From JADFDG01 sp965232985 (GTDB taxonomy: Bacteria; Pseudomonadota; Gammaproteobacteria; Pseudomonadales; JADFDG01): 36,279 bases of DNA. Below the pieces are notes generated by a model that was not told the DNA's origin, did not search any database, and saw only the letters and a program-made list of their open reading frames with translations. The DNA lies in the NCBI GenBank assembly GCA_965232985.1, contig CBDDRC010000032.1, forward strand, positions 1-36,279, in the 5' to 3' direction. This document shows positions 23,813-32,871 of the stretch, piece after piece. The translations under genes and the position numbers were made by a program. Each line of letters starts with the position of its first letter. Position 1 is the stretch's first letter.

Positions 23813-25404
23813 AACACGCACAACTCCTCAAAGGAGCGCAAGGCCGGCACTGCTGCAACAGGCGCTTCCGGCGCACCGTTACCACCGAGGGCGCTGGCTT
23901 CCTCCTGCAAACGGGCATTCAACCCTGCCGCAAAATATGACCGCAACTGCTCCGCGACTTCTGTCGGCCCCTCCTGCGTGAGATCGGCCGGATATGGATC
24001 CACCCCCAGCGTGTTGAGCAACAGCGCATGGCTGGCCTCAAGCTCGGCAAAGGAAAACGCGCTCTCCAGCGCGGCAAGCACCGCTTCGACTTCCGAACGA
24101 ATCTGCGTCAGTTCATCCCCCGCAGAACTGGCCGCACGCGCGCGATACTGCTCTTCGCGCTGGGCGGCCACCCGGCCCAGTTCACGCGACAGGCACCAGT
24201 TGCGCCGGTCCGTTTCAATCGCGCGCAACGCAATGCCGAGTTGCGAAATAACCGCGACCGTCATCGCATCGGCGTGCAGACTTTCTGCAGCGGCGGCCGC
24301 CTTGCCGTAACGGCGCGCCATCGGCAGCGCCGCCAGATTGAGCAGATTGAAAGAGAGCTGGGCATTGGCTTCGTTCCAGTCGTTGTGCACGAGAAAACTG
24401 TTGCTGTCGTAACGCGGACCGGCCGCCAGGTTCAGCGACGGCAACAAGCTGGCAACAGCAACCTTACCCTCAAGGCCCGCTATACGCTGGCGGTAATTCA
24501 GTTCCCGCAACTCCGGGCGATTGGCCAGCGCAATGCGTTGCAGTTCTTCCCGGGTCAGATTCGGCAGCCAGCCTGGCTCTGCCTGGTCGGCGGGCTCGAC
24601 CAGTACCAACGATGCGCCATCAGGCAATGCCACCAACCGAACCATGTCGTTGCGCGCGTTCAACACTTCTTCCTGCAACGCCGCCAGACGCTTGAGCGAC
24701 AACAGTAGATCGCGCCGGTAATCGAGCAGCGGCAGTTGGGCCTGCAAGCGCATTTCTTCCATCTGCCGGGAGCGTGACAGCGCCGACTCAACCCGCTCAC
24801 GCAATGCCTGCAGGCGCGGCTCCATGCGTTGGGCCGCCAGCGCACGCCACCAGACGAAAGTAACGTCCTGCACGATGGACTGGAACGCTTTGCGGCGCTG
24901 CTCTTCGGCAATCAGCAGCATATTGCCCTTCTGCTGCGCGCGCAGATAACCCACGCCGAAATCGAGCGCATTCCATGTCAACTGCAGTTGGGCAGTGGTG
25001 GTTTTCTTGTCCGAGGCGGTAGACGGCTGCAGCGTTTGGAAACCGGTAACCGGATCCTTGCTCACCGACGACGCATAGCTGTCGCGCGCGCTGTACCCGG
25101 CGCCTGCGGCAAGTTGCGGCCACAAGGCAAAACTGCTGCGCGACAGATCTTCTCGCGCCATGGCCTCGCTCATGAATGCCGCCCGATAGTCGAGGTTGTA
25201 AAGCAGCGCGCGCGCGATGGCATCAGGCAGATCGAGAGGCGCAGCGAGCATCTGTTGCTCCTCATAAACACGCGCCAGCCTGGTAGAGCCTGCCTGCAAG
25301 GCGCTTTCGCCATCAAGCGCAGGCACACTGACGGTACAGGCTACTAAAAGAAGGGAAAAAGCGCTTAGCAGCACACAAATCGCGACTTGCCGGACAGTTC
25401 GCAT
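23809..25404 (-). CDS. TolC-family outer-membrane efflux lipoprotein
   Basis: A protein of about 531 residues and the first gene of the four-gene export operon. The N-terminus is a lipoprotein signal ending LLVAC. The body contains two OEP-type repeats rich in long helices: ALLYNLDYRAAFMSEAMAREDLSRSSF and LALNRPEL-like ANRPELRELNYRQRIAGLEGKVAVAS. These are the channel and tunnel regions of TolC-like trimers. Codon 2 is the ATG at 25404, with a TTG directly before it. The role is an exit duct through the outer membrane for the substrate handled by the two adaptors. The substrate is presumably the adjacent giant protein, which is inference from gene order. Confidence 0.9.
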   Translation of the reverse strand: MRTVRQVAICVLLSAFSLLLVACTVSVPALDGESALQAGSTRLARVYEEQQMLAAPLDLPDAIARALLYNLDYRAAFMSEAMAREDLSRSSFALWPQLAAGAGYSARDSYASSVSKDPVTGFQTLQPSTASDKKTTTAQLQLTWNALDFGVGYLRAQQKGNMLLIAEEQRRKAFQSIVQDVTFVWWRALAAQRMEPRLQALRERVESALSRSRQMEEMRLQAQLPLLDYRRDLLLSLKRLAALQEEVLNARNDMVRLVALPDGASLVLVEPADQAEPGWLPNLTREELQRIALANRPELRELNYRQRIAGLEGKVAVASLLPSLNLAAGPRYDSNSFLVHNDWNEANAQLSFNLLNLAALPMARRYGKAAAAAESLHADAMTVAVISQLGIALRAIETDRRNWCLSRELGRVAAQREEQYRARAASSAGDELTQIRSEVEAVLAALESAFSFAELEASHALLLNTLGVDPYPADLTQEGPTEVAEQLRSYFAAGLNARLQEEASALGGNGAPEAPVAAVPALRSFEELCVL

Positions 25405-25450
25405 CAATCGGCACTACCTGAGAGTTGCGGATGTTCTTGTTGTTTGGGCC

Positions 25451-25479
25451 ATTATCCATGGCGTCCTGATGCAGGTAAA
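25451..25479 (-). promoter_or_regulatory. candidate sigma-70 promoter of the export operon
   Basis: On the minus strand TTTACC and GATAAT are spaced by 17 bases, about 45 bases before the TolC-like gene's ATG and just after the terminator of the giant-protein gene. Matches to consensus are 4 of 6 and 5 of 6. It fits separate transcription of the export operon. Confidence 0.42.
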
Positions 25480-25516
25480 CAACGTGTTGGTTGCCAATCC
25501 CGCCGATTAACCAGCT

Positions 25517-25546
25517 AAAAAAAAGGCCCGCTTGCTGCGGGCCTTT
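25517..25546 (-). terminator. rho-independent terminator of the giant-protein gene
   Basis: On the minus strand, AAAGGCCCGC, loop AGCAA and GCGGGCCTTT form a 10-bp stem that continues into a run of Ts (eight A residues at 25517-25524 on the plus strand). It begins about 17 bases after the stop of the 2373-residue protein. Strong by eye. Confidence 0.9.
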
Positions 25547-25562
25547 GGGGGGGCGGATTATT

Positions 25563-28500
25563 TCAGGCACTCACACGACCACTGCCGGTGCGATCCTTGT
25601 CGGCAAAGTGCCTGAGTAAAGCGTCTGCACCGGCTCGCCGCGACTGCACCTCACGGCCCAGCACGGCGGAGAGGCCCGGCTTGGCCATCTCTGGCTTGAT
25701 CGTTTCCTGCATCAACGCAGCCGGTGCCGAAACAGCAGGTACCGCAGCAGGTTCTTCTGCATCCACGCCGGCAGGGGGAGCTGCCGGCGGTTCATCCGGC
25801 ACGGTTGCTATCTCGACCAGTCCGTCGAGGGCCATCCGGGCAACATCATTATTCAGCACAGCGGCCGCATCAGCGCCCGACACCCCGGCCGGCACTGGCG
25901 CCAGCGCCAGGCCACCGCTCACGCCGAGCGAAGCTTCCGGCAGCGCGAACCGGTCTTCCTCCTCATCGTCGACCACTGGCGCCACGTAGGTGCCGTTGAC
26001 ATACACATGCACATACGCGGTGCTGACCGAGCCGTTAGCGTACTGCACGGTGTAGGTGAACCTGTCTACGAATACCCGGCCGGCCGGCCAGGTCGCCAGA
26101 GACGCGCCCGGGGTATAGACCAGCACGTTGCCATCGACAACAGCGACAGTGCCGTTCGCGCCCGCTGTTGATACGGCAGTGAGCACCCCGCCGCGGTCAT
26201 CATTGCCTGCTACGGTGATGGACACCGGACTCGTGCCGGAGGTGACCGCCACATCAGCCTGGGCAACGCCCGGCACGATCGACACGCCCGGAGCCGATAC
26301 ACCCGACACACCTGGAACCTCCGCCACGCCCGGAGTTTCCGGCACGCCTGGTGGCACCACCGGCACAACGCCTGGCGCGCTCACATACACGGTGGCAATC
26401 GAAGTCTGGCCGAGGCTGTCGATAATTTCGTAGGAGAAGCTGTCGGCTACCGCGTCTGCCGGTGCGGAGTAACTGATCGTGCCGTCGGCATTGAGCACAA
26501 CCTGACCGAGTGTCGCGTTGGTAATGACGCGGGTGATTCGGATTGCATCGCCGTCCGGATCGCCATCATTGGCGAGCGCGTCGATGGTGATCGTGCTGCC
26601 ACCGCCAACAGTAACGGCATCGTCGTTGGCAGTCGGAGCATCATTCACGCCAATCACCAGCACCGTGAGCAGCGCCGAGGATTCGTTGCCGGCATCGTCA
26701 CGCACGGTGTAGACGATACGATCCGTGGCGGTTTCCCCGGCCTTGAGGTACTTGAACGCAGCGCCCGGCAGATAGGTTATCGTGCCGTCGGCGTTGCGCA
26801 CCACGCTACCCAGCGCCGCCGAGTCGTCAATCGAGGCAAGCCAGAAAGTATCCTGGCCATCCTTGTCCAGATCGTTGGCCAAAACGTCAATCGTGACGGC
26901 CGCATCGGCCTTCACGCTGGCGCTGTCATTGACGGCTACCACCGGGTCTTCCGCGCCAACAACCAGCAGCGTGACATAACCGGTTACTTCGTTGCCTGAC
27001 GAATCGATAACCGTATAGGTGAAGACTTCCTGTACCGATTCACCGGCACGCAGGGTGTCGAACTTGCCTTGCGGGTCGTAGATCAACGCGCTGCCGGTGT
27101 TGTAAACGCGGCCCTGCACGGTGCTGGTTGCCAGCGACTGGATGAACAGCGTCGACACATCGGCGTCCGGATCGATGTCGTTGGCAAGCACATTGATGAG
27201 GGTTATTTCCGATGCCGAAACCGCGGCGATATCGGCACCGACCGTGAGGCCATCGTCAACACCGTAGACGGTGACGCTCACCGTATTGATGTAGGTGGTG
27301 CCGTTCTGCTCGGTGAGATAAGTAAACGTATCAACGGCGGACTGACCCAGACCGAGCGATTTGAACGCACTGCCGGGCGTGTAAACCATCTGGCCGTCGG
27401 CAGCGTACGACACCGTTCCTTGGGTTGCGCTGGTATCGAGCGCAACCACATCCATCTGGCTGGCGGAAAGGAAATACGATTCCGAAGCAGCAGTTTCGGC
27501 GGAGAGAATCGTCGAGTAATTGCCTTGCGTGAGCAGGTTCGCCCAGTACATCGCACCGTCGTTGGTCTGGCCGCCGGTATCGCGCCAGCGCGAGCCAATG
27601 ACCGCCCGCGTATCGGCCAACGCCACGGCATTGCCGAAGAAGCCAGCCGCGCCGATCGAGCCACCCTGTGGTGTCGTATTGACAAACTTTTCCGGCAACC
27701 AGTTGCCGCTGCCGGCGTATTTGTAGGCGTACACGGCACCGGAATAAGCGCCATTGGTATCCTCGAACTGGGCGCCGACCAGCAGCCGCGTGCCGCCCGT
27801 AGCTTCGTCGTAATCGAGGGCAATATCACTGCCGTAATAGTCGCTCGCCGTACTGTCGAAGGAGGTGAGCTTGCTTTCGAGAAGCCAGGTGCCATTGCCC
27901 AGGCCACCGTTGTTCAGGGCACCACTTTGCAGGCTGGTGGAACGCCAGACATAAACCGCACCGCCGTCGGTGGCTGCTGCGTCGTTGTAGATGCTGCTCG
28001 CCACAATCAAACCGCTCTGGCGAACACCACCGACATCAAAAATATCCACGTCGATGGCCCAGCCGAGCATGTCGCCATTCAACGCGTCCGGCACGTAGAG
28101 CTTGGCCACCTGAGTGTTGGACAGATCGGTCGAGAACAGATAGAGACTGCCGGCGTCGGTATACGGAGCCCCGGCCGCTGCGACACCCGAGTAAACGTTG
28201 CGGATTTCTGAGGCGCTCAAGGCGCGGTCGTAAATCCGGAAATCGTCGAGGTAGTCGGCAAAACGTTGGCCATCACCCTGAAAGTTACCAACCGCCACAA
28301 TGTCGTCGGTCGGCTTGTATGCAGCGGTGCCCACCTTGACGCCGTCGATATAAAACGTGGTCGTCGCGCCCTCACCTACCGCCACAATATTGTGCCAGCC
28401 GGTCATCTGGGCTGCCGTCAAAGAGTAGCCGGCTGCCCCCTGCACAAGCGTTGAGATGGCAATATCAGCCCTGCTTGAAGTCATTTGCGGCCGATCAGCA

Positions 28501-31500
28501 AATGCATTGAAAGTGACTTTAAAAACGTCACTGCCAGTGCCCCCATCGGTAGTCAGAGTGACGGTTGCCGCTCCTGCACCCAGCAGAGTATTTAACGCAT
28601 TCTGGATATTGGTTCGAAGAGTCGCCGCCGTGCCGCTCCAGGCAATGCTCGCTGTCGTCCCCACCCCGCTGAGTGTCAACGTGAAAGCCGTGTTCACGCC
28701 CGGCACCACCAACTGTTGCTGTTCGTAGGCGCCATCCGCAGGGATGAACCCGGCGATACCCACTCCGGAGTTGTTCCACACGCCCAGCGTATTGGTGCCG
28801 GCATTGATGATGATCTGGTGATCCACTGTGCCACGGGTCAGCGTGTTGTAGGCACCATCCGGGGCAGCGATGTTTCCGCTCCAGACCATGTCCTTGTACC
28901 AGGAAGAAATCGTCCAGCTCGCGCCGATATCCACCGGGGAATCCAGCGTCACCTTGCCGTCCGTGCCGGTCAGTTTCAACACCGCGCCGCGTAGCGCATC
29001 CTGGGCAAACTGCGCGCTGGCCGAGAGCGTACCGCCCACGGCGCCGAAGCTTGGTGCCGCATAGGTGCCAAAAACATCGTCGAACTGCAGACGCGAGACC
29101 ATGCCTGCAGGGTTGTCGTCCTTCGTCGCCGACACCACGAGAATGTTTTGATCGAAGGCGACACTGTTCCCGAAGTAGTCGAACTCGTTAAGGTCTTTGG
29201 GCAGCACGTTCGCTGTGAGAGCAACAGTACCGCCTCCCGACGGGAATGCCGCCATAAACGCAGCGCCACTATCCGTCAGGCCGGCGTAGTCGAATTGATT
29301 GGCACCGATCAGGACATAAGCACCGTTCTCATTGAGCGCTACCGAGGTGCCAAAGCGATCATTGGCCGTTGCGCCGCTCGCCGTGAACTTGCCGCTGAGC
29401 GCAAAGGTGGAAGACGCGCCCGTACCCGAGCGCGTGTAACAGTAGACCGCGCCCATACCGCTGTTCTCGCCGCTCGCGCCAATCACAATCTTGGTACCGT
29501 CGGCGCTCAGGTCGACGCTCCAGCCAAACCGCGCGCCAGCTGTCAGAGCCGGCAACGTGAAAGCAACCGGGGTCCAGCCTGTTCCATTCCACCAGTAAAC
29601 CGAAACGGATCCGACGCTGGTGCTGGTGCCACCCGGCGCGCCGGCTACCAGCCAGTTGCCATCTTCGGAAATTGCCGTGCTGAAGCCCAGATTGTCCTGG
29701 GCTGCGGCGCCGTCGGCAAACTGGGTCAGCGTTTTGAGGGCCGGGTTGACGACGGTGAGCGTGAAGTCGTCAAACGTGGACGCCACACCATCGTTCGCGG
29801 TGACGCGCACGGTGAGGACGGCAACATCGCTTGCCGCAGGCATCCCGGAGAACGTCCGGTACACAGGATCGAACGTCAGCCAGGCCGGCAAGGCGGCGCC
29901 ACTGCTGAGCGTGGCGGTGTAGGTGATGGTGTCAAACGGTGCCGGGTCCGAATCGTAGAATGTCGTCACTGGCATGACATAACTGAATTGATACAGTGCC
30001 AGTGTCGTCTGGTCGGGGATCGGATTCTGCACGATCGGCGCGTTATTGACGGCGTCGATCCGGATGATGAAGCTCTTTGTCGTGGTGCTGTAGGCGCCCT
30101 GCGCATCCTTGACGCGTACGGTAATCGTGTTGTCAGAGCCGTCGGCGGCCGATGCTGGCGCGGTGACCAACAGCAATGACCCGCTGGCAACGGCGCTCCA
30201 CCCGGATGGCAGCACCGTTGCCTCAGGCACCAGCGTCGCCGCTTCACCTGCATCCACATCCGTAAAATAGGCGCTAAAATCGTAGGCAACCGTTGAGTCA
30301 GACTGCTGCAGGGCGTAGTACGGTGTCAGCGGCACCAGCGCCGTGGTCGTCGGCGCATCATTGACGCCGTCGACGGTGATGTACAGGAATGACACATCGG
30401 TACCGCCCTGCCCATCGCTCACAGTGACGTCGATCCTGTCCTGAACGGACTGGCCCACAGCCAGCGTTTGCAGGTAAGTGGATGTGGTTGGATTGTAGGT
30501 GAGCACACCTGCGGCCACCGACGCGGTGGCGCCGAATGCCGTGGTGGCTGGAGCTACCCCGGTTACCGTCAGCACATCGCCGTAAAAGCCGTAGGAAGTG
30601 ATATTGATGTCGGTATCGTTGAGCCCGAGGGTACTGATGGTGAGGGTGAGCGGCGTATCTTCATTCGCTGTCACGGTGTCATTACCAGCGACCGGATCCC
30701 AGTTGTAGTGATAGGAGCGTGCGCCGGTCGCGTTCGCAGTCAGCATGTCGAGGGAATAGTAGCGATCGATTGCCACTGCCGTTTCCTGCAGGGCATTGAT
30801 CTGGAACCAGGGAACCCACTGCCCACCCGTCGACGCATTGATGTCGGCGATATAGGTGATCGTCGTGCTGTTGAAGACGCCGCTGTAGATCAACCGTGCG
30901 CCATCAACGTTGTCGCCGGCTGCCGAGAGGTCCCAGTCGTCTACCATCACCACGGCACCGCCGCCGCCGAACGCCGTGCCCTTCAGGGCATAGCCGGTGC
31001 TGCCAGCATCGAGCTTATAGGCCTGCACATTGGCGACATTGGCGATAACCATGTAGTCATCGTCCATCGAGACATCGTTGGTGCCGGCGCTATCCCAGGC
31101 AAAACTCTGGGTGAAGGTCGCGCCGCCAGTCGTGCCCAGAGCCGGTGCGCCATAGGTGCGCACGGCATTGAGACCGTCGCCGCCAACCGTGACCCACCAC
31201 TTCGTGCTGTCATAGTCATACGCGACACCGACGACACCGCCGAACAGGTGACCGTTGCCGGTCGCGCCGCCCTGCTGGGACTCGATCTGGCTGAACTGGC
31301 CAGCAGCGATATTGAATGCAAGTGTATGGCCAGTTGCCGAGAACACGTACGCGACGCCGGCGTTGTAGCGCGCGTTGTCAATGCCAGTGCCGTTCCAGCT
31401 GTCATTAAAGGTATTCCACCAGTCCTCGTTGGGGTTGCCGACGACCAAGCGGTAATTGCTGCCGCCATCCCAGGCGATATCCACGCTGTAACCAAAGGCA

Positions 31501-32684
31501 TCGTTGCCATTATCTGCGGTAGTGGAGGGCGCGTATCCAGTTGCGCCGGAACCTGCCGCATCAAAGTCATTGATGATTTGCTCAGTCGTCCAGTTGGTGC
31601 CGTTATAACTGTAGATGTAGACCTTGCCGACGTTGGTTCCGGAGACCACTTCATTGGGTGCACTGACAACCAGCTTGTTGCCGGCCGCCGCAATATCAAA
31701 TCCGAAACCGCCCGCCTTGGTAATCGTTGCAAACGGTGTGCCGGCGGTACCGGCGAGATTGCCCCAGACGCCGGTAGTCGTATTACGCAAGTAAATATCG
31801 ACCTTGTTCGAGCCGCTCGTGCCAACAAATTTCCAGTCTTTACCGTCCGTGGTGTGGGTAATGGCCACCGCACTCGTCCCGGCCGTTATTTCGGTGTCCT
31901 GGACCCAGCCATCGACCAGCACGCCCATGAAATCCGCGCCGGCGCCGCTGGCATACAGTGATTGCGTGGTTACGTCGCCAGTCGCTTTTTCGAGATCCCA
32001 GTCACCGCCCAGCGCGGCAACACCGGAGAGATCCGCTGAGGCTGCGACATCAGCACCGGTACGATCAGCCAGCGCCTGCACGAAAGCAGCGCCCGCGTCA
32101 CCGGCAGCCACATCGCAACCGTAAATGAGAATGTCGCCATCGGCAGTCAGTGCCTGGCGCATCGCCGACCACACCCGCGCATAACCATCAAGGCTGGCAG
32201 TATCCACCGACTCGCCGCCCAGGCTGAGCTGGCCGGCGCTGCCATGGCTGACGATATGAATGGCGCTCACGTCGCCTTCGCGGCGGCCCAGCACCGCCTG
32301 GATTTGCGCAGCCCAGTCGCCGGCTTGCAGTATGTGTACTTCAACTCCGGCACCGAGATTGCGAATCAGGGCGTCGTAGTTCTCCACTCCGGCATCGACG
32401 AACAGGATTTCGCGGGCACCGCCGGCGCCCGCGAGCGGGCTCACCACCACGCTGTTGTCGAGGAAGGCAGCGGCAAGGGAATCCGTGCCCGAATAATCGG
32501 TGGCGGTTGCGTCGAAAGCGCCGTCTGCGGCAATCTTCGCCGCCGTTTCAACGGCGGCGGCATCCAGCAATATGCGCGGCTCCAGGGCCAGGAAACGACT
32601 GAGTACCCTGGCTGCGGGCTTGCCGCCCAACTGACCCGTCTTTGCAACTGTCTCTGTGACTGTGCGGGAATTGTCCTGGTTCAT
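25563..32684 (-). CDS. giant LEPR-XLL / DUF4347 surface or secreted protein (2373 residues)
   Basis: A very large modular protein, probably an exported adhesin or matrix protein. It has no classical signal peptide. The N-terminus has the LEPRILLDAA motif (34-43) followed by a DUF4347 domain (about 92-252; EILFVDAGV, HIVSHGSAGQLSLGG, LIYGCDVA). Three beta-propeller-like FG-GAP regions (about 285-660, 988-1190, 1505-1715) are interleaved with cadherin/VCBS-like domains (665-775, 880-980) and a LamG-like domain (about 1198-1500). Ig/cadherin-like repeats of about 95 residues run from 1725 to 2103, with NVLANDIDPD and DVLANDLDKDG motifs. A Pro-Gly-Val-rich linker (2103-2141) precedes a last beta domain. 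The C-terminal 140 residues are Ala/Pro/acid-rich. I see no RTX nonapeptides, LPXTG or autotransporter barrel. Confidence 0.9.
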   Translation of the reverse strand: MNQDNSRTVTETVAKTGQLGGKPAARVLSRFLALEPRILLDAAAVETAAKIAADGAFDATATDYSGTDSLAAAFLDNSVVVSPLAGAGGAREILFVDAGVENYDALIRNLGAGVEVHILQAGDWAAQIQAVLGRREGDVSAIHIVSHGSAGQLSLGGESVDTASLDGYARVWSAMRQALTADGDILIYGCDVAAGDAGAAFVQALADRTGADVAASADLSGVAALGGDWDLEKATGDVTTQSLYASGAGADFMGVLVDGWVQDTEITAGTSAVAITHTTDGKDWKFVGTSGSNKVDIYLRNTTTGVWGNLAGTAGTPFATITKAGGFGFDIAAAGNKLVVSAPNEVVSGTNVGKVYIYSYNGTNWTTEQIINDFDAAGSGATGYAPSTTADNGNDAFGYSVDIAWDGGSNYRLVVGNPNEDWWNTFNDSWNGTGIDNARYNAGVAYVFSATGHTLAFNIAAGQFSQIESQQGGATGNGHLFGGVVGVAYDYDSTKWWVTVGGDGLNAVRTYGAPALGTTGGATFTQSFAWDSAGTNDVSMDDDYMVIANVANVQAYKLDAGSTGYALKGTAFGGGGAVVMVDDWDLSAAGDNVDGARLIYSGVFNSTTITYIADINASTGGQWVPWFQINALQETAVAIDRYYSLDMLTANATGARSYHYNWDPVAGNDTVTANEDTPLTLTISTLGLNDTDINITSYGFYGDVLTVTGVAPATTAFGATASVAAGVLTYNPTTSTYLQTLAVGQSVQDRIDVTVSDGQGGTDVSFLYITVDGVNDAPTTTALVPLTPYYALQQSDSTVAYDFSAYFTDVDAGEAATLVPEATVLPSGWSAVASGSLLLVTAPASAADGSDNTITVRVKDAQGAYSTTTKSFIIRIDAVNNAPIVQNPIPDQTTLALYQFSYVMPVTTFYDSDPAPFDTITYTATLSSGAALPAWLTFDPVYRTFSGMPAASDVAVLTVRVTANDGVASTFDDFTLTVVNPALKTLTQFADGAAAQDNLGFSTAISEDGNWLVAGAPGGTSTSVGSVSVYWWNGTGWTPVAFTLPALTAGARFGWSVDLSADGTKIVIGASGENSGMGAVYCYTRSGTGASSTFALSGKFTASGATANDRFGTSVALNENGAYVLIGANQFDYAGLTDSGAAFMAAFPSGGGTVALTANVLPKDLNEFDYFGNSVAFDQNILVVSATKDDNPAGMVSRLQFDDVFGTYAAPSFGAVGGTLSASAQFAQDALRGAVLKLTGTDGKVTLDSPVDIGASWTISSWYKDMVWSGNIAAPDGAYNTLTRGTVDHQIIINAGTNTLGVWNNSGVGIAGFIPADGAYEQQQLVVPGVNTAFTLTLSGVGTTASIAWSGTAATLRTNIQNALNTLLGAGAATVTLTTDGGTGSDVFKVTFNAFADRPQMTSSRADIAISTLVQGAAGYSLTAAQMTGWHNIVAVGEGATTTFYIDGVKVGTAAYKPTDDIVAVGNFQGDGQRFADYLDDFRIYDRALSASEIRNVYSGVAAAGAPYTDAGSLYLFSTDLSNTQVAKLYVPDALNGDMLGWAIDVDIFDVGGVRQSGLIVASSIYNDAAATDGGAVYVWRSTSLQSGALNNGGLGNGTWLLESKLTSFDSTASDYYGSDIALDYDEATGGTRLLVGAQFEDTNGAYSGAVYAYKYAGSGNWLPEKFVNTTPQGGSIGAAGFFGNAVALADTRAVIGSRWRDTGGQTNDGAMYWANLLTQGNYSTILSAETAASESYFLSASQMDVVALDTSATQGTVSYAADGQMVYTPGSAFKSLGLGQSAVDTFTYLTEQNGTTYINTVSVTVYGVDDGLTVGADIAAVSASEITLINVLANDIDPDADVSTLFIQSLATSTVQGRVYNTGSALIYDPQGKFDTLRAGESVQEVFTYTVIDSSGNEVTGYVTLLVVGAEDPVVAVNDSASVKADAAVTIDVLANDLDKDGQDTFWLASIDDSAALGSVVRNADGTITYLPGAAFKYLKAGETATDRIVYTVRDDAGNESSALLTVLVIGVNDAPTANDDAVTVGGGSTITIDALANDGDPDGDAIRITRVITNATLGQVVLNADGTISYSAPADAVADSFSYEIIDSLGQTSIATVYVSAPGVVPVVPPGVPETPGVAEVPGVSGVSAPGVSIVPGVAQADVAVTSGTSPVSITVAGNDDRGGVLTAVSTAGANGTVAVVDGNVLVYTPGASLATWPAGRVFVDRFTYTVQYANGSVSTAYVHVYVNGTYVAPVVDDEEEDRFALPEASLGVSGGLALAPVPAGVSGADAAAVLNNDVARMALDGLVEIATVPDEPPAAPPAGVDAEEPAAVPAVSAPAALMQETIKPEMAKPGLSAVLGREVQSRRAGADALLRHFADKDRTGSGRVSA

Positions 32685-32720
32685 GACCGCCTCTCGTTCT
32701 TATTATGCGGGTCGGAACAG

Positions 32721-32795
32721 GGGGTGCCGGCCTGCGCCGAATAGCAGGTACACTCACCCCAATTTCGTACGATGAGCATAGGCCGGCGGCACCCC
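32721..32795. repeat. inverted repeat flanking the giant-protein promoter's -10 box
   Basis: GGGGTGCCGGCC (32721-32732) recurs in inverted form as GGCCGGCGGCACCCC (32781-32795), with a 2-base insertion in the second arm. The second arm fills most of the promoter spacer and the first lies in the 5' untranslated region. It could be an operator pair or form a long leader stem. Confidence 0.5.
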
Positions 32796-32803
32796 ATTGA
32801 CAA
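32775..32803 (-). promoter_or_regulatory. sigma-70-like promoter of the giant-protein gene
   Basis: On the minus strand TTGTCA (32803-32798) and TATGCT (32780-32775) are exactly 17 bases apart, about 90 bases upstream of the ATG at 32684. Both boxes match consensus well (5 of 6 and 4 of 6). A GAGAGG Shine-Dalgarno-like stretch precedes the start codon. Confidence 0.6.
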
Positions 32804-32871
32804 CGGGCCGAAATGGAATCCGCCATCCGGTTAGCCCGAACTGACGAAATGCACCCATAACGGTTACCGCC

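Noticed and set aside
30468..31961. 497-codon plus-strand frame inside the giant-protein gene
   Set aside because: It lies entirely antisense to well-defined repeat domains and has no recognisable domain, start signal or signal peptide.
25563..32684. RTX toxin or classical type I substrate
   Set aside because: I found no GGxGxDxLx nonapeptide repeats near the C-terminus, so the usual RTX label is not supported even though TolC and HlyD genes are adjacent.
32797..32802. Perfect TTGACA on the plus strand as a promoter for the unknown 274-residue protein
   Set aside because: No acceptable -10 box lies 16-18 bases downstream. The overlapping minus-strand promoter for the giant protein is much better formed.
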